Assembly (NCBI RefSeq): GCF_051195215.1
Contig: NZ_JBNAZM010000025.1
Location: 4,672 to 68,671, forward strand
Direction of reading: 5' to 3'
Origin: Arhodomonas sp051195215
GTDB lineage: Bacteria > Pseudomonadota > Gammaproteobacteria > Nitrococcales > Nitrococcaceae
Length of the DNA stretch: 64,000 nucleotides
Part shown: positions 59,718 through 64,000 of the stretch, one piece after another
How positions within the stretch are numbered: the first letter of the stretch is position 1
How the letters are laid out: every line of letters begins with the position of its first letter
Notes under the pieces: generated by a model
Told to the model about the DNA's origin: nothing
The model's database searches: none
Seen by the model: the letters and a program-made list of their open reading frames with translations, nothing else
Program-made: the position numbers and the translations under genes

Positions 59718-62700
59718 ATGCGCCGATTGATCGACGCGGCATTCGGCCGCAGCCGCACCGTGATGCTGCTGCTCGTCATCATCATGGTGATGGGCTGGGG
59801 CGCTTATCGCAGCATTCCCAAGGAGGCGGAGCCGGACGTTGCGATTCCCATCATTTACGTCTCCGCCGCCCATGAAGGCATATCCCCCGAGGATGCGGAG
59901 AGGCTGCTGGCACGCCCCCTCGAGAAGGAGTTGCAGTCCATCGAGGGCGTCAAGGAGATGCGCACTACCGCCGCCCAGGGGTATACGGCCATCGTCATGG
60001 AGTTCGAGGCGGGCTTCGATGCCGAGGAGGCCCTGGCGGACGTGCGCGAGCAGGTGGATATCGCCAAGGCGCAGTTGCCGCCGGAGACCGACGAGCCGCG
60101 CGTCCACGAGGTGAACGTCGCGCTCTTTCCGGTGCTCACCGTAGCGCTCTCCGGCCCCGTTCCGGAGCGCACGCTGGTGCGCATCGCGCGGGATCTGCAG
60201 GACCGGCTGGAAGGGTTGTCGGGGGTGCTGGAGGCGGACATCGGCGGTGACCGCGAGGAAGTCCTCGAGGTAATCGTCGACAACCGCACCATGGAAACCT
60301 ACGGCGTTTCCTACGCGAATCTCTTCGAGCTGTTCTCGAGCAACAACCTGCTGGTGGCTGCCGGGGCGATGGATACCGGAGCCGGACGGCTGACGGTGAA
60401 GGTTCCCGGACTGATCGAGAATCTTCAGGACGTGCTGACCCTCCCCGTGAAGGTGGACGGTGACCGGGTGGTCACTTTTTCCGACGTGGCCAGCATTCGC
60501 CGCACGTACAAGGACCCGGAAGAGTTCGCCCGGGTTGGCGGGCAACCGGCTCTGACCCTGGAGGTCTCCAAGCGGGTCGGCGCCAACATCATCGAGACCA
60601 TCGAGGCCGCTCGCGCGGTGGTGGAGAAAGCGCGTGAGGACTGGCCCGACTCGCTCGAGGTCGCCTATCTCCAGGACAAGTCCGAGGAGATCCGCACCAT
60701 GCTGCGCGATCTGCAGAACAACGTCCTCGCCGCCGTGGTGCTGGTGATGATCGTCATCATCGCCGCGCTCGGCTGGCGGCCGGCGTTGCTGGTGGGGCTG
60801 ACGATTCCCGGATCGTTCCTCGCCGGCATCCTCACCATTCACCTGCTTGGCTATACCATGAACATCGTGGTGCTGTTCAGCCTCATTCTCGTGGTGGGGA
60901 TGCTGGTCGACGGCGCCATCGTGGTGGTGGAGCTCGCCGAACGACGCCTCGCCGAGGGCTGGGGACGGCGTGACGCCTATGCCTATGGCGCCCGGCGTAT
61001 GGCCTGGCCGGTAATCGCGTCCACGGCGACGACCCTTGCGGTCTTCCTGCCGCTGACGGTCTGGCCCGGCGTGGTGGGCGAGTTCATGAAGTTCCTGCCG
61101 ATCACCGTGCTCATCACGCTCACGGCGTCGCTGGCCATGGCGCTGGTGTTCATTCCGGTGCTCGGTGGGCTCATCGCCCGGCGCGGGCGTGTCAGCGAGG
61201 CCAACGTTGCGGCGCTGGCGGCCGCCGAGCGTGGCGACATCGGCGCGTTGCACGGGTTCACGCGGGCCTATGCGCGATTGCTGAAAGGCGCGCTCGTGCT
61301 GCCCGGGGGCGTGCTCGCGGTCATGGTGGCGGCGCTGCTGGGCACCTACACCGCGTATTACTACCTGGGCCAGGGGATGGAGTTCTTCCCCGACGTGGAG
61401 CCTGAGTTCGCCCAGGTGCAGGTTCATGCCCGGGGCGACCTGTCGGTGTGGGAGAAGGATTCCCTGGTGCGGTCCGTCGAGCAGCGTCTGCTCGGTTTCG
61501 ACGGTGTCGAGCATGTCTACGCGCGTACCGTGAGCGATGTACAGGGGCGCCAGAATGCAGCGCCGGACACCATCGGCATCATTCAGCTCGAGTTTCGCGA
61601 TTGGGACGAGCGTCGCCCCGCCGCCGAGATCATGGCCGACATGCGGCGTGCCACCGGCGAGCTGCCGGGCATCGGCGTCGAAGTGCGCAAGGCTGAATCC
61701 GGCCCCACCCAGGGCAAGCCCATACAGGTCCAGGTGGCCGCCACGGACCTTGGCGTGCTCGAAACGGCGGTGGAGCGGGTGCGCGCGGTCATGAACCGGC
61801 TGGGCGGCTTCGCGGACGTGGAAGACAACCGGCCGCTGCCCGGCGTGGAGTGGCGCGTGCGCGTGGACCGCGAGCAGGCGGCACGCTACGGCGCCAATAT
61901 CCAGCTCGTCGGCAATGCCGTTCAGATGGTGACCAACGGGATCAAGGTGGCGGATTACCGGCCCGACGACGCCGACGAGGAAGTCGACATTCGCGTGCGC
62001 TTCCCGCGCGCCGATCGCAGCCTCGACACCCTGGACCAGCTACGTGTGCCCACGGACTACGGTCAGGTGCCCATCGCCAACTTCGTCACCCTGGAGCCGG
62101 CGAAACGCACCGGCACAATCGAGCGCGTGGATGCCCGGCGCGTGTTCAAGGTGGAGGCGGACGCTGCCGAAGGCCGTCTGGTGAATACCCAGGTACAGCG
62201 GCTCAAGGACGCGCTGGCGTCGGCGGACCTGCCGCAAGGCGTGGATATTTCTTTCGCCGGCCAGGACGAGGATCAGCGCGAGACCCAGGCCTTTCTCATG
62301 CAGGCGTTCGGGGTGGCGGTCATGTTCATGGCGCTGTTCCTGGTGACCCAGTTCAACAGCATCTACCAGGCGTTGATGGTGCTCTCGGCGATCGTCTTCT
62401 CCACTGCCGGTGTGTTGCTGGGGCTGATGGTCACCCAGCGGCCGTTCGGCATCGTCATGGGCGGTGTCGGCATGATCGCGCTGGCGGGTATCGTCGTGAA
62501 CAACAACATCGTGCTCATCGATACCTACAACACGCTGCGCGCCGAAGGCGTGCCGCCGCGGGACGCGATCCTGCGCACGGCCGTTCAGCGTCTGCGTCCG
62601 GTGCTGCTGACTTCCATTACCACCGTGCTCGGCCTGATGCCCATGGTGCTCAAGCTCAACGTGGACATCATTGGCCGGGAGATTCAGTACAACTCCCCGT

Positions 62701-62861
62701 CCACCCAGTGGTGGGCCCAGCTATCCAGCGCCATCGCCGGCGGCCTGACCTTCGCTACCATACTCACGCTGCTGCTCACCCCCTGCCTGCTGATGCTCGG
62801 CGCCAACGTCAATGCCGCCTGGCAACGCTGGCGCTCGCGTGGCGAGGAGATGACGGCTTAG
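59718..62861 (+). CDS. RND efflux permease
   Basis: 1047 residues with the duplicated 12-helix RND layout and two large periplasmic loops. N-terminal RSIPKEAEPDVAIPIIYVSA and the helix 4 segment GMLVDGAIVVVE are clear. Compared with AcrB, the first helix-4 Asp (D407) is kept, the second (D408) is Gly, and the helix-10 Lys (K940) is Asn (GIVVNNNIVLID). Proton coupling must therefore differ from the AcrB type. Related to the group often annotated as AcrB/AcrD/AcrF family of unknown substrates. Driven by the proton gradient with the adaptor above; PadR control suggests aromatic or toxic compounds. Confidence 0.9.
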   Translation: MRRLIDAAFGRSRTVMLLLVIIMVMGWGAYRSIPKEAEPDVAIPIIYVSAAHEGISPEDAERLLARPLEKELQSIEGVKEMRTTAAQGYTAIVMEFEAGFDAEEALADVREQVDIAKAQLPPETDEPRVHEVNVALFPVLTVALSGPVPERTLVRIARDLQDRLEGLSGVLEADIGGDREEVLEVIVDNRTMETYGVSYANLFELFSSNNLLVAAGAMDTGAGRLTVKVPGLIENLQDVLTLPVKVDGDRVVTFSDVASIRRTYKDPEEFARVGGQPALTLEVSKRVGANIIETIEAARAVVEKAREDWPDSLEVAYLQDKSEEIRTMLRDLQNNVLAAVVLVMIVIIAALGWRPALLVGLTIPGSFLAGILTIHLLGYTMNIVVLFSLILVVGMLVDGAIVVVELAERRLAEGWGRRDAYAYGARRMAWPVIASTATTLAVFLPLTVWPGVVGEFMKFLPITVLITLTASLAMALVFIPVLGGLIARRGRVSEANVAALAAAERGDIGALHGFTRAYARLLKGALVLPGGVLAVMVAALLGTYTAYYYLGQGMEFFPDVEPEFAQVQVHARGDLSVWEKDSLVRSVEQRLLGFDGVEHVYARTVSDVQGRQNAAPDTIGIIQLEFRDWDERRPAAEIMADMRRATGELPGIGVEVRKAESGPTQGKPIQVQVAATDLGVLETAVERVRAVMNRLGGFADVEDNRPLPGVEWRVRVDREQAARYGANIQLVGNAVQMVTNGIKVADYRPDDADEEVDIRVRFPRADRSLDTLDQLRVPTDYGQVPIANFVTLEPAKRTGTIERVDARRVFKVEADAAEGRLVNTQVQRLKDALASADLPQGVDISFAGQDEDQRETQAFLMQAFGVAVMFMALFLVTQFNSIYQALMVLSAIVFSTAGVLLGLMVTQRPFGIVMGGVGMIALAGIVVNNNIVLIDTYNTLRAEGVPPRDAILRTAVQRLRPVLLTSITTVLGLMPMVLKLNVDIIGREIQYNSPSTQWWAQLSSAIAGGLTFATILTLLLTPCLLMLGANVNAAWQRWRSRGEEMTA

Positions 62862-63441
62862 GGGCGTTGGGTCACCCGGACGTCAGGACTACCAGGCTGT
62901 GATGCTGCGTTGCCGGTCAATTGCGCTGTGCATGACCATCGCTGAACAGTCGCCGCAGGTCGGCGAGCGCACAGCGCTGGCCGACATACCCGTCGCAGAG
63001 ATGTCGGCTGCCAAGTGCAGCCGACCTACCCGGCTTCCGGCACGCGCCGGCGCCGTAGGTCGGTTGCTCTTGGCAACCGACTCTCCCCCGCGCGGGCTCC
63101 GCCTGTCGTACCCGGCAGCCGACACCCGTCCCACAGGTTGACCGATGTTGGGCACCGCCTGCGGCGGTCCCCGACGTGCGCTGGTACGTTGGCGCAATGC
63201 GGAGGTCGCGGCGTAGCGGGGATTGACTGCCAGGACGCGAAGCCACACCAACGGATGCAAGGACGGGAGAAGTCCAGCGTGGAGTTCCTGCCTGCCTCAT
63301 TGTTTTCGTGTGACTTTCGAGTCGTTGTGGTTCCCCCGCGCTAGGAGGCAGGGGTCGTCACGGCGATGGTTGACTTCGAGCCCGCAGTGGCCGGGAGAAT
63401 ACAACGTTGCGATTGTGGGTTGAATGCGCAAAGGCGATGCG
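62862..63441. other. non-coding interval of about 580 bases with palindromes
   Basis: No supportable gene between the RND gene and the last membrane protein. The centre holds three GTAGGTCGG-type palindromes. The rest shows no clear promoter or RNA structure that I can name. Confidence 0.5.
63003..63175. repeat. cluster of three GTAGGTCGG-type palindromes
   Basis: 63003-63029 (GTCGGCTGC/GCAGCCGAC, then CTAC, minus orientation), 63055-63081 (GTAGGTCGGTTGC, then GCAACCGAC) and 63147-63175 (GTTGGGCACCGCC, then GGCGGTCCCCGAC). Different stems with the same outer pattern; REP-like. Confidence 0.6.
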
Positions 63442-63930
63442 ATGGCAACGGAAGATGCACGAACATGGCCTCGCCTGTCGTTCTCGGACTGCCTCGATGA
63501 GGCCGGGCGGTTGGTCCTGGCGCGGATGCGATATCTTCTGCTCCTCGTGGGGTTGCCAGCGGCCGTGTATTTGGCCGTATTGATGGCCTGGCAGTGGTTT
63601 TCGGCTTCGGGTAAGGGGCCCTTGTTAGCCGAGGAGGCGCAGTGGGCCGCGGTCAGTGGCGTTGCTTACTTCGCTGCGATTGTATGTCTGACGGTGGCGC
63701 TGCACCGGTTATTCATACTTGGCGGCTCCGGGCTGCCCGCCGGGATACCGGTTCGTCTCGGGGTGCGCGAGTTGAAGTTCACGGCGCTTGCCGCAGGTCT
63801 GTGTGTTGTGACCGTCGTGCCGACCGTTATTGTGGCCATGGCGGCCATAGGCGTGAACCTGCTGCTGTTCGCGATCATCGTCGGCTGTGTCCCGCTTGCT
63901 ATCGGTTTCGTCCTGGCACCCCTTTACTAA
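63442..63930 (+). CDS. small membrane protein, apparently truncated by an inserted element
   Basis: 162 residues from the ATG at 63442 (AAAGG upstream); an ATG at 63424 is also in frame. Helices near 30-52, 70-90, 110-130 and 132-157, with a conserved-looking ALHRLFILGGSGLP between the second and third. I do not recognise the family with certainty. The frame ends LAPLY-stop, where TAC-TAA is the first bases of the element at 63926. The chain thus stops directly at the end of a helix, and sequence that should follow has been displaced. Confidence 0.55.
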   Translation: MATEDARTWPRLSFSDCLDEAGRLVLARMRYLLLLVGLPAAVYLAVLMAWQWFSASGKGPLLAEEAQWAAVSGVAYFAAIVCLTVALHRLFILGGSGLPAGIPVRLGVRELKFTALAAGLCVVTVVPTVIVAMAAIGVNLLLFAIIVGCVPLAIGFVLAPLY

Positions 63931-64000
63931 TCTTCTCAGAAGTATTGTCATACGTCAGAGCACCACAGCGGCCCGGGGGCAAGACGCGTTCGCGCCGGCG
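63926..64000 (+). mobile_element. ACTAATC element, subfamily 1, cut by the window edge
   Basis: Starts ACTAATCTTCTCAGAAG, continues with GTCATACGTCAGAGCACCAC and GGGGGCAAGACGCG, matching the first 75 bases of 31870-32135 in the same orientation. The remaining part lies past the window. Confidence 0.75.

Noticed and set aside
63003..63175. CRISPR-like array
   Set aside because: The repeats are palindromes with different stems, alternating orientation and uneven spacing; there are no identical repeats with unique spacers and no cas gene.

Overview
The window is GC-rich DNA densely packed with genes from what looks like a free-living, probably halophilic or haloalkaliphilic gammaproteobacterium. 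Support for this: an acidic 16-strand-type porin, an Asp/Glu-rich lipoprotein, several TRAP transporters, two large GGDEF/EAL proteins, MlaC, ClpB and a TonB receptor. An Ectothiorhodospiraceae-like organism would fit, but no marker gene here proves it.

Layout. 1-7300: start of an AapJ-like amino-acid binding protein (cut by the window edge), threonine ammonia-lyase, a PAS/GAF/GGDEF/EAL protein, a porin and a leucine-type dehydrogenase, all on the minus strand. 7500-13100: a small membrane protein, an RpiR-type regulator, and a TAXI-TRAP uptake system (binding protein plus fused permease). 13200-22300: DUF2288 protein, an MFS transporter, MsrA, a DUF4864 protein, a NUDIX hydrolase, a periplasmic PhnD-like binding protein translationally coupled to a membrane GGDEF/EAL enzyme, and class I fumarase. 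22470-27090: a compact four-gene run of a SUOX-fold periplasmic protein, a GGDEF protein lacking half its catalytic domain, and an ABC ATPase with an FtsX-type permease. 27090-34310: BON lipoprotein, MlaC, DUF4382 lipoprotein, Bcr-type drug exporter, SIRT4-like sirtuin, DUF924 protein, VanZ-like protein. 34500-41330: a minus-strand operon of TRAP transporter (dctPQM) and fused hydantoinase/5-oxoprolinase. 41570-46670: three paralogous orphan periplasmic binding proteins with a MarR-like regulator among them. 46830-56710: ClpB behind a good heat-shock promoter, LysR/WrbA divergent pair, TonB receptor, glutathionyl-hydroquinone reductase, RibA and an ODP-type diiron protein. 56850-64000: an unknown membrane protein, a PadR-adaptor-RND pump operon, and a small membrane protein whose 3' end runs into a repeat.

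The most striking non-gene signal is a family of short elements (about 165-266 bp, no coding capacity) with 33-bp terminal inverted repeats starting ACTAATC. Four copies have both ends, one is cut by the window edge and three are decayed. Each intact copy folds as an outer stem enclosing two arms. Two subfamilies (31870/45154 versus 51814) keep the loop sequences but use different stem sequences on both sides of the outer stem and of both arms, which is covariation. They sit mostly at gene 3' ends, and two of them supply the stop codon of the upstream gene. Other repeat classes seen are GTAGGTCGG-type palindromes, CAAGTT-rich short repeats, ACAAAG/CTTCGTGG runs, and a perfect 28-bp palindrome at 38215.
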